DNA of 64,000 bases. It comes from Bradyrhizobium sp. WSM471 (GTDB lineage: Bacteria; Pseudomonadota; Alphaproteobacteria; Rhizobiales; Xanthobacteraceae). The stretch spans positions 4,464,001-4,528,000 of the forward strand of contig NZ_CM001442.1 of assembly GCF_000244915.1 (NCBI RefSeq). The letters run 5' to 3'. Each line of letters starts with the position of its first letter. Position 1 is the first letter of the stretch. The notes below the pieces were generated by a model that worked only from the letters and a program-made list of their open reading frames with translations, was not told where the DNA came from and ran no database searches. The position numbers and the translations under genes are program-made. Below are positions 51,804 to 61,514 of this stretch, in pieces.

Positions 51804-53171
51804 TCATTTCGCCGGCTTCTTTTCAAGCTTCTTGCCACTTGTCTTCATCTCGCGATAGCGCGCCGCGCCACCGTCGCGGATGGTCTGCGGGCTACGCTCC
51901 AGCGCCATGGCATCATCAGGCACGTCGCGCGTGATCACCGAGCCCGAGCCGATATAGGCGCCGTTGCCGATGGTCACCGGCGCGACCAGCGAGGAGTTGG
52001 TGCCGACGAAGGCGCCCTGCCCGATGATCGTCTTGTGCTTCTTGAAGCCGTCGTAGTTGCAGGTGATGGTGCCGGCGCCGATGTTGGAATTGGCGCCGAT
52101 TGTGGCATCGCCAATGTAGGAGAGATGGTTGACCTTGACGCCGGCCTCCAGCGTCGCGGCCTTGGTCTCCACGAAATTGCCGATGCGCGCGCCGTCGCCG
52201 AGCGAAGTGCCGGGCCGCAGCCGCGCATAGGGGCCGATGGAGACCTTCTTGCCGAGCCTGGTCTCGACGATATGCGAGAAGGAATGCACCACCGTGCCGT
52301 CGCCGATCGAAACGCCGGGGCCGATCACCACGAAGGGCTCGATCGTCACGTCCTTGCCGAACACGGTATCCGCGGCGAGATAGACGGTTTCGGGCGCGAT
52401 CAGCGTCACGCCGGACTCCATCGCCGCTTTCCTCAACCGTGCCTGCATCACGCTTTCGGCCTCGGCGAGCTGCGCCTTGGTGTTGATGCCGCGCACTTCG
52501 TCCTCGCTGGTTTCGATCACCACGGCATCCCATCCTTGTTCGCTGATAACGCCGACGGCGTCGGTCAGATAATATTCGCCCTTGGAATTCGCATTGCCGA
52601 TCTTCTCGAGGATCGCGAGCGCGCGGCGGCCGTCGATCGCCATGACCCCGGCATTGCACAGGTCGATCCTGCGCTCCTCGGCGCTGGCATCGGCCTGCTC
52701 GCGGATCGCGACCAGGCGGTCGCTCTCGACGATGAAGCGGCCATAGCCGGTGGGATCGGCGGCGTGGAAGCCGAGCGCCGCAATCGCGGCGCCTTTGGCC
52801 AGCGGCGCGCGCAGCCGCGCAAAGGTCTCGGCCGAGATCAGCGGCGTGTCGCCGAATGCAATCAGCAAATCGTCCACGCCCCGGGCAATGGCATCACGCG
52901 CCGCCAGCACCGCATGCGCGGTGCCGAGCCGGTCCTGTTGCACGAAGGTGAGCGCGTCGGGGCGGATGCGCTTTGCTTCGTCCGCCACCGCCTGATGGTC
53001 GGGTCCGATCACGACCGCGAGCGAGGTGCCGGTTCCCTTGGGCGCCGCGGCGAGCACGTGGGCGAGCAGGCTCTGGTGCGCCACCGGATGCAGCACTTTC
53101 GGCAGGTGTGAGCGCATACGCGTGCCTTCGCCGGCGGCGAGCACGATCGTGAGGCTGGAACGGGCGGTCAT
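51804..53171 (-). CDS. glmU: Bifunctional GlmU (GlcNAc-1-P uridyltransferase / GlcN-1-P acetyltransferase)
   Basis: A 455-residue two-domain enzyme that acetylates glucosamine-1-phosphate and couples it to UTP, giving UDP-GlcNAc for peptidoglycan and lipid A. The N-terminal pyrophosphorylase has [19 protein letters not shown]. The C-terminal left-handed beta-helix has hexapeptide repeats and the GYxNAN-like catalytic region reading [19 protein letters not shown]. The start at 53171 is chosen by family alignment, with AGGAT upstream. Same strand as glmS. Confidence 0.95.
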   Translation of the reverse strand: MTARSSLTIVLAAGEGTRMRSHLPKVLHPVAHQSLLAHVLAAAPKGTGTSLAVVIGPDHQAVADEAKRIRPDALTFVQQDRLGTAHAVLAARDAIARGVDDLLIAFGDTPLISAETFARLRAPLAKGAAIAALGFHAADPTGYGRFIVESDRLVAIREQADASAEERRIDLCNAGVMAIDGRRALAILEKIGNANSKGEYYLTDAVGVISEQGWDAVVIETSEDEVRGINTKAQLAEAESVMQARLRKAAMESGVTLIAPETVYLAADTVFGKDVTIEPFVVIGPGVSIGDGTVVHSFSHIVETRLGKKVSIGPYARLRPGTSLGDGARIGNFVETKAATLEAGVKVNHLSYIGDATIGANSNIGAGTITCNYDGFKKHKTIIGQGAFVGTNSSLVAPVTIGNGAYIGSGSVITRDVPDDAMALERSPQTIRDGGAARYREMKTSGKKLEKKPAK

Positions 53172-53344
53172 CGAAATCCTGTCAATCGGCCGAATCAAGT
53201 GGCGCCAGCGGGCGACGGCCGCCCTCATGAGCTATCGCCTTGCTACCCCCGCAAACGCCCGGAGTTCAAGTGCGACACGCTTTTCCTGTTAATGTTCCCT
53301 GATTGATTCGGGGAAGCCGGACAGGGGTTGGGCACTTAACGTTC

Positions 53345-54694
53345 ATGGCAAAGGATTCCGACCCACTGGCGGATGCCTTCGGCGCCAAGGAGACCGGCGG
53401 GCTGTTCTCCGGACTTGTGGCCGAGGAGAGTTCGTTCGATCGCGGCATGATGTGGCGGCTGGGCTCATGGGGCGTGGCGGCCGTCGGCGCCGTGGTGCTT
53501 GCCGTGTTCGCCAATCAGGCCCAGCTCGGCTGGCGGCGCGACCAGGTTGCGTCCGCCGATCTCGCGCGCCAGGCCGACCGGCTCCAGATGCTGAGCAAGG
53601 AGAGCCAGAACGAGGCCCGCCGCCTCGCCTCCGCCATCGAGACGCTGAACACCGATCGCGACCGGCTCTATTCGCGCGTCACCGTGCTGGAGCAAGGGCT
53701 CGATTCCGTCACCGGCGCGATCGCCAAGCAGACGACAACGCCGCCGCAGGCGTCCGTTGCGAAACCTCAGGACGCGCCGGCTTTGATCGGGCCGCCGGCG
53801 CCCGGCATCGCGCCGGTCGCCTCGACGCCGGCTCCGGCCAACGACAAGCCGCGCGCCGAGGCCACAAAGGAGCCGCCGAGCCCGCCGCCACAAAGCGCGG
53901 CCGCGGCCTCGCTCGTCGCGCAGTTGCCGGCGACGAATTCGGCACTGCCGATGCTTCCGCTGGTCCCATCCAAATCGATCATGGCGCCGCCCGATCCCGC
54001 CGCCCCGAAACTGGTTCAGCCCGAGTCCACTGAGAAGACCGCTGAGAAGGCGACCGAGAAGAAGCCAGATCCGGCGCCTGCCCCGGTCGAAGTCGCTGCG
54101 GCACAAGCCAAGCCGCCGGAGGCCGCTGAAAGCGAGGCTCCCGCGATCGCGGTCCAGCAGACGCGCTTTGCGATTGATCTCGGTGGCGCCAACTCGCTCG
54201 ATGGCCTGCGCGCGCTGTGGCGCGGGGTGACCAAATCCAATCCCGAGATCGCAGCGCTGCGGCCGATCATCATGATCAAGGAAGGCAACGCCGGCCTCGG
54301 CATGCAGCTCCGCCTCGGTGCCGGCCCGCTGATCAACGCAGCGGCTGCAGCAAAACTCTGCGCCGGCCTCGCCGAGAACGACCGCCACTGCGAGACCACC
54401 GTGTTCGACGGCCAGCGGCTGTCAATGCGCGGCGGGCAGGAAAAACAAGAGAAGAGTCAGGATCGAGTTCAAGAGAAGAACTCCGACAAGAATCAGGACT
54501 CTGTGCCGCAAGCCGAGACCGCTCCGGCACCCGCGCCCGCCGCCAAGCCTGACAAGCATCGCCGCAGCTCTTCCTCAAAACGCTCGTCGAAGCGCGAGGA
54601 GCCGGCGCCTGCTCCTGCGGCGCAACCCGCAGCGCCGGCAAAGCCGGAGACGGCGTCGGCGGGATCGACGCTGTCATCGTTCTTCAGAAGGTAG
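53345..54694 (+). CDS. Membrane-anchored coiled-coil protein with C-terminal SPOR-like domain
   Basis: A 449-residue envelope protein, not assigned to a named family. A cytoplasmic N-terminus of ~45 residues is followed by one transmembrane helix (GSWGVAAVGAVVLAVFANQA). Then come a coiled coil (about 70-125, with LARQADRLQMLSKESQNEA) and a ~170-residue Pro/Ala-rich linker. A ~90-residue globular domain (FAIDLGGANSLDGLRALW to ETTVFDGQRLSM) reminiscent of SPOR domains, though not a certain match, and a low-complexity Lys/Ser/Ala tail complete it. Topology suggests a periplasmic cell-wall role. The ATG at 53345 is chosen over an earlier in-frame ATG. Confidence 0.7.
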   Translation: MAKDSDPLADAFGAKETGGLFSGLVAEESSFDRGMMWRLGSWGVAAVGAVVLAVFANQAQLGWRRDQVASADLARQADRLQMLSKESQNEARRLASAIETLNTDRDRLYSRVTVLEQGLDSVTGAIAKQTTTPPQASVAKPQDAPALIGPPAPGIAPVASTPAPANDKPRAEATKEPPSPPPQSAAAASLVAQLPATNSALPMLPLVPSKSIMAPPDPAAPKLVQPESTEKTAEKATEKKPDPAPAPVEVAAAQAKPPEAAESEAPAIAVQQTRFAIDLGGANSLDGLRALWRGVTKSNPEIAALRPIIMIKEGNAGLGMQLRLGAGPLINAAAAAKLCAGLAENDRHCETTVFDGQRLSMRGGQEKQEKSQDRVQEKNSDKNQDSVPQAETAPAPAPAAKPDKHRRSSSSKRSSKREEPAPAPAAQPAAPAKPETASAGSTLSSFFRR

Positions 54695-54808
54695 ACGCCG
54701 CATCCGCCCTGCGGCGGGGGAAGACCGTCTCGGGCCGACGTATCAAACGATACGAACTCTCCCGACACAAAACGGCAGTATCCGCGACGAACATGATTCG
54801 GAGCGGAG

Positions 54809-54928
54809 ATGGCGGACGAGACGTTTTTGCGCGAGCACCTCGCGCTCATCCGCGAATTGGCCGAACAGGCCGACCCCTATATCAAGAGGCGATTGCTGGC
54901 CTTGGCCGAAAATACGAACGTCGGCTGA
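54809..54928 (+). CDS. Very small helical protein, 39 aa
   Basis: A 39-codon frame with GGAGCGGAG directly upstream. The product (MADETFLREHLALIRELAEQ at the start) is acidic and predicted to be one long helix, without membrane segments. Such short proteins are common next to stress genes in Bradyrhizobium. Coding status rests on the ribosome binding site and composition only. Confidence 0.45.
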   Translation: MADETFLREHLALIRELAEQADPYIKRRLLALAENTNVG

Positions 54929-54987
54929 GGGACCAGAACCGGGTGGTGCAAAATCGTCCTTGATGGCTCATCGGCGCACGCAATCAC

Positions 54988-55134
54988 CTACTCCATGCGC
55001 GCTTTTTCCTTCAGGTCGCGAATGCGGTTCTCAGCTTCATCCCTCGACTGGACCAGTTCCGACCAATCCTCGACCCGAGCTTCCTTGCTCAGCCTCTTGA
55101 GTTCGTCCAGTTGCTCCTGGGTTGGCTTTTCCAT
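54988..55134 (-). CDS. DUF3072-like small protein, 48 aa
   Basis: A 48-codon frame with AAGGAG 6 nt before the ATG. The product begins MEKPTQEQLDELKRLSKEA and ends in a charged helix with DEAENRIRDLKEKAR. This fits the short DUF3072 family (T-x-x-Q-x-x-x-L-K-x-L then an Ala/Glu-rich helix). Function unknown. Convergent with the 39-aa gene. Confidence 0.65.
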   Translation of the reverse strand: MEKPTQEQLDELKRLSKEARVEDWSELVQSRDEAENRIRDLKEKARME

Positions 55135-55312
55135 GCTCGCTCCTTGTATGCAGCATGCGTTGCGCGGTCACACCGTTTCAAAACCTGCGTGATCCCAGCC
55201 TGTTCCTGGACAAGTTCGGGCCAAGCGCGGCCGCCTTGCTCCTCCCGCAACGGGCCGCGATAAACTCGTCTTCCCTGTTGCCCGCCCGCGCCTTCCCGAC
55301 CATATTGCCGCC

Positions 55313-55693
55313 ATGACAAAAAAGCCCTTCCGCCTCACGCCCTACCAGGTGCAGTTCCTGATCGTCGTCGGCTTCGCCAGCGTCGGCTATGCTCTCTATT
55401 TGCGCTACCTCGGAATCGAAAACTCGCAGGTCGGTCTCGCCTGCGACGCCGGGCTTCAGACCCTGATCTGCAAGGCGCGCTCGGTCTCGACCGTGCTGTT
55501 CAAGAATTCGGTTTTCGGCATCGTCGCGCTGGTGGTGGCGACGTTGAACCTGATGCGGCCGTCGATCGTGCTGCTCACCGTCGGCATCATCGCGGCCGGC
55601 CTCGGCATCGTGCTCTACAATGTCGTGCTGTCGGGCCTGGCGATCGGCCTGCTCATTCTTGGATTTGCTCGGCCCGCGCCCGCCACAGCGTGA
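55313..55693 (+). CDS. Four-helix membrane protein, uncharacterised
   Basis: A 126-residue integral membrane protein with about four transmembrane helices. Two Cys lie between the first helices (GLACDAGLQTLICKA), a pattern seen in small disulphide-oxidoreductase-like (VKOR/DsbB-like) membrane proteins, but no CxxC is present. The last 41 bp overlap the 3' end of ndvC on the other strand. Function not assignable. Confidence 0.65.
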   Translation: MTKKPFRLTPYQVQFLIVVGFASVGYALYLRYLGIENSQVGLACDAGLQTLICKARSVSTVLFKNSVFGIVALVVATLNLMRPSIVLLTVGIIAAGLGIVLYNVVLSGLAIGLLILGFARPAPATA

Positions 55694-57323
55694 GCGCGAA
55701 CAAGAGATAGATCGCGCAGGTCCACAGCGACTGCCAATTGTCGCGGCCCTCGTTGAACAGCACAAAGGTCGCCGACAGCGCCAGCACGCCGGCGAAGACC
55801 GATTCCGCGATCGGACGCTGGCCGATCTGCGGCCGGTTCAGCATCAACAGCGCAAACGGCACCACCGCCATCGTCAGCGCGGCGTAAGGGAAATCCTTGT
55901 AGCGCGGGTCAAACACGAAGCCGAGCGCGGTCTGCGCCGCGATGACCGCCGTCACTGCCAGCGTCAAGCCGAGCACGGCGGTGAGCTTCGACCATTTCCG
56001 GCCCTCGCGCGGACCGAGCAGATCGAGGAAGGTCGGGAGGCTGCGGCCGATCACCATCGCCTGCGCGCAGAAGATCGGCGACAGGATGCCGGCCGCGAGC
56101 AGCGCGCCCCACAGCAGCCAGCCGCCGATGCCGTAGCTCTCATAGTACATCTTGTCCGCGCCGATTCCGAGCAGGATGCCGGCCGAGGTCGCCGAGATCG
56201 CCACGCCGAGCCAGGCCGAGAAGCGCGGCGTCCAGGGCCTGCGCCGCAACGTCAGGCCGGCCACCGCGAACACCAGGACGCAGAGGCCCATGCCGGCGCC
56301 CATGTACCATTTCCAGTACGGGAAATTGCTGATCGGCTGGCCCGGCGGATATTTCAGGCCACGGCGCACCGAGTCATAGAGGCCCCAATAGCCGCCGACG
56401 GTGCCTTCCAGCTTGCGCTTCCACGGCTGGTCGTAGGACTCGATCAGATTGACGCGGAATTTCTGCGCTTTCGCGAGACTCAGGATCTCCGAGACCACGC
56501 GCGCCTGGTTGGTGCGCGACGGCAGCGCGCCCTCGCGCATGCGCCCTTCGCTCGGCCAGCCGGTTTCGCCGATCAGGATTTCCTTGCCGGGGAACGCGAC
56601 CGCCATGCGCTCGCGGATCTGTTCGACATGGGAGGCGGCAAACTTCGCCTTGACCGGATTGTCTTCCCAATAAGGCAGGATATGGATCGTGACGAAGTCG
56701 ACGGCGTCGTAGATCTCGCGATTCCTGAGCCAGAACTCCCAGACATCGGCATAGGTGACGGGCACGCTGACCTGCGCCTTCACCGAGCGGATGATGGAGA
56801 CGAGGTCCGCGGTCGTCATCTCGCCACGCAGCAGCACTTCGTTGCCGACGATGATGCTGGTGATGATTCCGGGGAAATCCTTGGAAAGGCGAATGGCGAG
56901 CGCGGCCTGCTCGAAATTCTTGGTGCGGTTGCTGGAGAGCCAGATGCCCTGGAGCACCTTCAGCCCGCCGATCCGGGCTGCGATCGCCGGCACCTGGTCG
57001 AGCCCGTTCTCCATCGAATAGGTGCGGACGCAGTCGGTGATCTCCTTGAGCTGGCGCAGGTCCTGCTCGATCTGGTCGGCCTCGATATGGGTCCATGCGT
57101 TCAGCGGCGACTGCTCGCCGCGGAACGGCGCGTAGGAGACGCATTGGACCTTGTCGGCGGGATCGATCGGGGCGCGCGCAAGCGAGATCGGCGTGGCAAG
57201 CCACCACCACACGGCAGCGATCGCACCCAGTGAAACGAGCAGAAGCGCCAGTGGCGTACGAAGAGAAATCGGTTCCGTCCTCCGCGAGGGCCGTCGATTA
57301 CCTGCTAGCACGCCGTCTGCCAA
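55653..57323 (-). CDS. ndvC: Beta-(1,6)-glucan synthesis protein NdvC (GH17-like plus membrane domain)
   Basis: A 556-residue protein. After an N-terminal membrane anchor comes a GH17-like domain: CVSYAPFRGEQSPLNA, the acid/base Glu in SIIVGNEVLLRGE and the nucleophile Glu in LIGETGWPSEG. The C-terminal ~220 residues hold about seven membrane helices. The size (~62 kDa), fold and position beside an NdvB homologue match B. japonicum ndvC, needed for beta-(1,6) linkages of its cyclic glucans. The first codon is TTG at 57323 without a clear ribosome binding site; a GTG at 57311 is the alternative. Confidence 0.82.
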   Translation of the reverse strand: MADGVLAGNRRPSRRTEPISLRTPLALLLVSLGAIAAVWWWLATPISLARAPIDPADKVQCVSYAPFRGEQSPLNAWTHIEADQIEQDLRQLKEITDCVRTYSMENGLDQVPAIAARIGGLKVLQGIWLSSNRTKNFEQAALAIRLSKDFPGIITSIIVGNEVLLRGEMTTADLVSIIRSVKAQVSVPVTYADVWEFWLRNREIYDAVDFVTIHILPYWEDNPVKAKFAASHVEQIRERMAVAFPGKEILIGETGWPSEGRMREGALPSRTNQARVVSEILSLAKAQKFRVNLIESYDQPWKRKLEGTVGGYWGLYDSVRRGLKYPPGQPISNFPYWKWYMGAGMGLCVLVFAVAGLTLRRRPWTPRFSAWLGVAISATSAGILLGIGADKMYYESYGIGGWLLWGALLAAGILSPIFCAQAMVIGRSLPTFLDLLGPREGRKWSKLTAVLGLTLAVTAVIAAQTALGFVFDPRYKDFPYAALTMAVVPFALLMLNRPQIGQRPIAESVFAGVLALSATFVLFNEGRDNWQSLWTCAIYLLFALTLWRARAEQIQE

Positions 57324-57541
57324 GGGGGTGACTCCGTTATGGATCCATCCCTCCCCTGAGGAATTTACCTCCGGCCGTTCGACCGAGGCCTAGGATCGTG
57401 ACTTTGCTGGACAAATTTCCGGATTCAGGCCATGGACTCGGGAGGACTTTTCCGCCGCATTGGAGACCCATTTGGACGCCATCACGCAGGCGCGTCCGCG
57501 AAGGTCCTGACGCGGACGGTCAGTGATACATTGGGGAATTC

Positions 57542-58135
57542 ATGCGGCAACGGGTGTTCGAGTTACGAAATGCGGTCCTGCGGCAGTTCGCCGCCACCTT
57601 GGCCGTTTCTTCCCTTGTCATCCTGATGGGTATCGGCGCGGCCTCCGCCCAGAGCGGCGCGCCCGCCCCCGACCAGAGCAAGGCAGCCGCCCAGCCCGCC
57701 GACGCCGCCGCCAAGGACGCCGCCCAGAACCAGCGCCGCACCGACGAATTCGCCGAAGCAGCCCAGGTCATCAGCGGCCCGGCGGGCAACCCCGAATGCG
57801 TCTGGCTCGGCCGCCGCGTGGTGCGGCTGATGTGGCGGGATGACCTCGATACCGCATTCCGCCATCTCGACCTCTACGACCGCTTCGGCTGCCCCGGCGG
57901 CCACATCCAGGCCGCCTTCCGCTGCCTGACCCGCTTCGGCGGCCAGATCGATCCCAAGGTCGCCGAGACCCTGGACAGCCGTGTGCACGCTTGCTGGATC
58001 AACCCGGCATCGCAGCCGCAGCAGGCGGCGGCCGCGGCCTCGCAGCCGGCCGCGCCGGCATCGGGCAATGCGCAGCCGCAGCCGGCCGCGAGCCCCTCGC
58101 CGGCGGCAAGCCCGTCACCGGCGCCCCCGAAATAG
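57542..58135 (+). CDS. Secreted protein between ndvC and ndvB (ndvD-position gene)
   Basis: A 197-residue exported protein: signal peptide with LAVSSLVILMGIGAASAQ, Ala-rich linker, then a compact ~80-residue domain with five Cys (NPECVWLGRRVVRLMWRDD, RFGCPGGH, FRCLTRFGG, HACWIN), and a Pro/Ala/Gln-rich tail. GGGGAA precedes the ATG. In B. japonicum a third glucan gene, ndvD, was reported between ndvB and ndvC; this is the only good gene in that position here, but its predicted size is smaller than I recall for NdvD, so the symbol is withheld. Probably a periplasmic accessory factor. Confidence 0.72.
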   Translation: MRQRVFELRNAVLRQFAATLAVSSLVILMGIGAASAQSGAPAPDQSKAAAQPADAAAKDAAQNQRRTDEFAEAAQVISGPAGNPECVWLGRRVVRLMWRDDLDTAFRHLDLYDRFGCPGGHIQAAFRCLTRFGGQIDPKVAETLDSRVHACWINPASQPQQAAAAASQPAAPASGNAQPQPAASPSPAASPSPAPPK

Positions 58136-58349
58136 CCGCGATTGTTTCAGCCTCCGTTCAGGAACGATCGGCGATAGAGGCAATTGGCACTGCTGCGAAT
58201 TTCGAAATGTGCATGCCCTCATATGGTCATGAGGCGATGACAGTTGTGAAACCGCGCGGCAGAGGTATGCTCCATTTGCCGCGGACTTGGTCGGATCTCG
58301 GGGTCGGATCCGCTTCCCTGCCCCCTCAGCCCCTTTTGGTTTAGCCGCG

Positions 58350-61025
58350 ATGCGGGTTGTCGCCGCCGTTCTGTTGCTTGTGTCCGCGCTCCACGCCGGC
58401 CTCTGGGGAGTCTTGCGCGACAAGGAACCCGCGCCCGACTTCAAGGGCTTGCTGCCCAGCGTCTCCTACGCCCCGTTCGAGGGCTCGGCTCACCCCGACA
58501 TCGACAACATTCCGACGGTGGAGAAAATCCGCGCCGACCTGAAGACGCTGTCGACGATGACGCGCGCGATCCGCCTCTATTCGTCCACAGGAGGCGTGGA
58601 ACTGGTGCCGCCGATCGCGGCCGAATTCGGCCTCAAGGTCACCGTCGGCGCCTGGATCGACAAGGACAAGGATCGCAACGAGCGCGAGATCAAGGCCGCC
58701 ATCGAGCTCGCCCGCAAGAACAGCAACGTCAACGGCGTCGTCGTCGGCAACGAGGTGATCTATCGCGGCGAGCAGAAGGTCGAAGACCTCATCGAGATGA
58801 TCAAGAAGGTCAAGGGCTCGGTCCGCGTGCCCGTCACGACCGGCGAGATCTGGAACATCTGGCGCGACAATCCCGACCTCGGCTCCAACGTCGACTTCAT
58901 CGCCGCCCACGTGCTGCCCTATTGGGAAAACTTCCGGTCGGACCAGGCGGTCGACCAGGCCGTCGACCGCTACAATCTGTTGCGCAACCTGTTCCCCGGC
59001 AAGCGCATCGTGATCGCCGAGTTCGGCTGGCCGAGCGCGGGTTACAATTTGCGCAACGCCGACCCCGGTCCGTTCCAGCAGGCCCTGACCTTGCGCAACT
59101 TCGTCAGCCGCGCCGACGCCATCGGCATGGAATACAACATCGTCGAGGCCATCGATCAGCCCTGGAAGTACTTCGAAGGCGGCGTCGGTCCGTACTGGGG
59201 CATCCTCAACGCCAGCCGCGAGCCGAAATTCGCCTGGACCGGCCCGGTGCAAAATCCCGACTATTGGAAGCTGATGGGTGTCGCCCTCCTGGTCGGTATC
59301 CTGCTGTCGCTGCCGATCCTGCGGCTGCAGCAGCCGACGGCGAAGCAGGCGTTCCTGCTGTCGGCCACCGCCAACGGCGTCGGCGCCTGGGCTGCCACCG
59401 TGTTCGCGTTCTGGAACGGGCACTATTTCATCTTCGGCTCGGCCTTCGCGCTCACGCTCGGCATGATCCTGCTTGTTCCCCTCGTGCTGATCGCGATGGC
59501 GCGCATCGACGAGATCGCGGCCGTCGCGTTCGGCCGGCCGCCGCAGCGGCTGCTCACGAAAGGCAAGCCGGTCGAGAACGTGCCCGAGAATTATTACCCG
59601 AAGGTCTCGATCCACATCCCCGCTTATTTCGAGCCGGTCGAGATGCTCAAGCAGACGCTCGATGCGTTGTCGCGGCTGAACTATCCGAACTACGAATGCG
59701 TCGTCATCATCAACAACACGCCGGACCCTGCCTTCTGGCAGCCGATCCAGGATCATTGCCGCGCGCTAGGTGAACGCTTCAAGTTCATCAACGCCGAGAA
59801 GGTGCAGGGCTTCAAGGCCGGAGCGCTGCGCATCGCGATGGACCGCACCGCCGTCGACGCCGAGATCATCGGCATCCTCGATGCCGACTACGTCGTCGAT
59901 CCCGACTGGCTGAAGGACCTCGTGCCGGCGTTCGCCGATCCCAGCGTCGGCCTGGTGCAGGCGCCGCAGGAACATCGCGACGGCGACCTGTCGATCATGC
60001 ACTACATCATGAACGGCGAATATGCCGGCTTCTTCGACATCGGCATGGTCCAGCGCAACGAGACCAACGCCATCATCGTGCACGGCACGATGTGCCTGAT
60101 CCGCCGGGCCGCGATGGACATGGCCGGCGGCTGGTCGTCCGACACCATCTGCGAGGACTCTGATCTCGGCCTTTCGATTCAGCAGCTCGGCTGGACCACG
60201 CACTACACCAACCACCGCTACGGCCAGGGCCTGCTGCCCGACACCTACGAGGCCTTCAAGAAGCAGCGTCACCGCTGGGCCTATGGCGGCCTCCAGATCG
60301 TCAAGAAGCACTGGCGGAACTTCCTGCCCGGCCGGAGCCGGCTGACACCCGACCAGAAGCGCGAATATGGCCTGGGCTGGCTGAACTGGCTGGGCGCCGA
60401 AAGCCTCGGCGTCGTCGTGGCGCTGCTCAACCTCGTCTGGGTGCCGATCGTCGCCTTCGCCGACATCGCCATTCCCGACAAGATCCTGACGCTGCCGATC
60501 ATCGGCGCCTTCATCGTCTCGCTCGTGCACTTCTTGTCGATGTACCGCGCGCGCGTCGCGATCAAGCCCGGCCAGATGCTGGGCGCCATGATCGCGGCGA
60601 TGAGCGTGCAGTGGACGGTGTCGCGCGCGGTGGCGCAGGGACTGATCACCGAGCACATTGCGTTTGCGCGCACCTCCAAGGGCGGCCTGTCCAGGATGTC
60701 GATCGAGTTCCAGGCGTTCTGGGAGGCCGTGATCGGCGCCCTGCTCCTGATCGGCGCCGGCGTGCTGGTGGCCTCCAACAGCTATCGCCAGATCACCGAG
60801 ATCTACATCTTCGCCGGCGTGCTGGTGCTCCAAAGCCTGCCGTTCCTGGCTGCGGTCGCGATCGCCATCCTCGAGCTCAGCCGCATCAACTCGTTCCAGT
60901 TCTGGCGCGACAGCGCGATCCGCACCGCCGAGCTGATCGGCCTGCGCCCGGTCGCGCTGCCGACCCCCGCCGGCACGCCGCAGCAAGTGCCGGTGCCCAG
61001 CGAGGTGCGGCGGGAAGCGAAGTGA
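58350..61025 (+). CDS. ndvB: Beta-(1,3)-glucan synthase NdvB (GH17 plus GT2)
   Basis: An 891-residue membrane enzyme. The N-terminal GH17-like domain (about 35-300) has SVSYAPFEGSAHPDI, GVVVGNEVIYRGE and VIAEFGWPSAG with both catalytic Glu. Membrane helices follow, then a GT2 domain (about 415-660) with VSIHIPAYFEP, DxD-type GILDADYVVDPDW, ICEDSDLG and the QRHRWAYGG (QxxRW) motif. More membrane helices end it. Length (~100 kDa) and layout match B. japonicum NdvB, which makes cyclic beta-(1,3);(1,6)-glucans needed for osmotic adaptation and soybean nodulation. The start is uncertain (ATG 58350 chosen). Confidence 0.88.
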   Translation: MRVVAAVLLLVSALHAGLWGVLRDKEPAPDFKGLLPSVSYAPFEGSAHPDIDNIPTVEKIRADLKTLSTMTRAIRLYSSTGGVELVPPIAAEFGLKVTVGAWIDKDKDRNEREIKAAIELARKNSNVNGVVVGNEVIYRGEQKVEDLIEMIKKVKGSVRVPVTTGEIWNIWRDNPDLGSNVDFIAAHVLPYWENFRSDQAVDQAVDRYNLLRNLFPGKRIVIAEFGWPSAGYNLRNADPGPFQQALTLRNFVSRADAIGMEYNIVEAIDQPWKYFEGGVGPYWGILNASREPKFAWTGPVQNPDYWKLMGVALLVGILLSLPILRLQQPTAKQAFLLSATANGVGAWAATVFAFWNGHYFIFGSAFALTLGMILLVPLVLIAMARIDEIAAVAFGRPPQRLLTKGKPVENVPENYYPKVSIHIPAYFEPVEMLKQTLDALSRLNYPNYECVVIINNTPDPAFWQPIQDHCRALGERFKFINAEKVQGFKAGALRIAMDRTAVDAEIIGILDADYVVDPDWLKDLVPAFADPSVGLVQAPQEHRDGDLSIMHYIMNGEYAGFFDIGMVQRNETNAIIVHGTMCLIRRAAMDMAGGWSSDTICEDSDLGLSIQQLGWTTHYTNHRYGQGLLPDTYEAFKKQRHRWAYGGLQIVKKHWRNFLPGRSRLTPDQKREYGLGWLNWLGAESLGVVVALLNLVWVPIVAFADIAIPDKILTLPIIGAFIVSLVHFLSMYRARVAIKPGQMLGAMIAAMSVQWTVSRAVAQGLITEHIAFARTSKGGLSRMSIEFQAFWEAVIGALLLIGAGVLVASNSYRQITEIYIFAGVLVLQSLPFLAAVAIAILELSRINSFQFWRDSAIRTAELIGLRPVALPTPAGTPQQVPVPSEVRREAK

Positions 61026-61340
61026 CGGGGCTCCAAACGCGGCATCCGGCCCAGGGGCGGATGTCGCGGCTTCTTCGGCGTGGATGACGGCCGCCATTCC
61101 GGTTGAAAATCCCGGCTCAAGCATTGGAAACGGCGAGCAAATTCCCGCTGTTGCCTTCAAGTTCGGCACCCACTCCTGCTATTGACCTCCGCGCCCCATC
61201 CCCCTACACAGCGCGGGCCGAAAGCATGATCCGGAAACAGCCGGTTTTTCCGCAACGCTTGCGTCGATGTGGCGGCAAAACATGCTTTTCCAAATGACCG
61301 AAGACGATGGCGATTTCTTCAGAGCCATCAGCGGCCATGG

Positions 61341-61416
61341 GAGCGCGTAGCTCAGCCGGTAGAGCACGTGACTTTTAATCACGGGGTCCTGGGTTCGAGC
61401 CCCAGCGCGCTCACCA
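61341..61416 (+). tRNA. tRNA-Lys (UUU)
   Basis: A 76-nt cloverleaf with the CCA end encoded. The acceptor stem is GAGCGCG with CGCGCTC. The D-arm has TAGCTCAGCCGGTAGAGCA, the anticodon stem-loop is CGTGA-CTTTTAA-TCACG (anticodon TTT), and the T-arm contains GGTTCGAGCC. All stems pair. Confidence 0.97.
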
Positions 61417-61514
61417 AGCAAATCAAGCACTTAAGCCGAAGCGACGCCTACACCAAAATTCCATGTGTGGGCACTGTGTGGGCAAATCGATTGCCGCGCA
61501 TCGAGCAGCGTTTG

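Noticed and set aside
58217..58234. CCTCAT-N6-ATGAGG inverted repeat upstream of ndvB
   Set aside because: Could be an operator, but six-base arms in a 214-bp region are weak evidence and no regulator is known to fit.
61417..61514. Possible integration (att) site next to tRNA-Lys
   Set aside because: No duplicated tRNA 3' end, integrase gene or composition change was found in the rest of the window.
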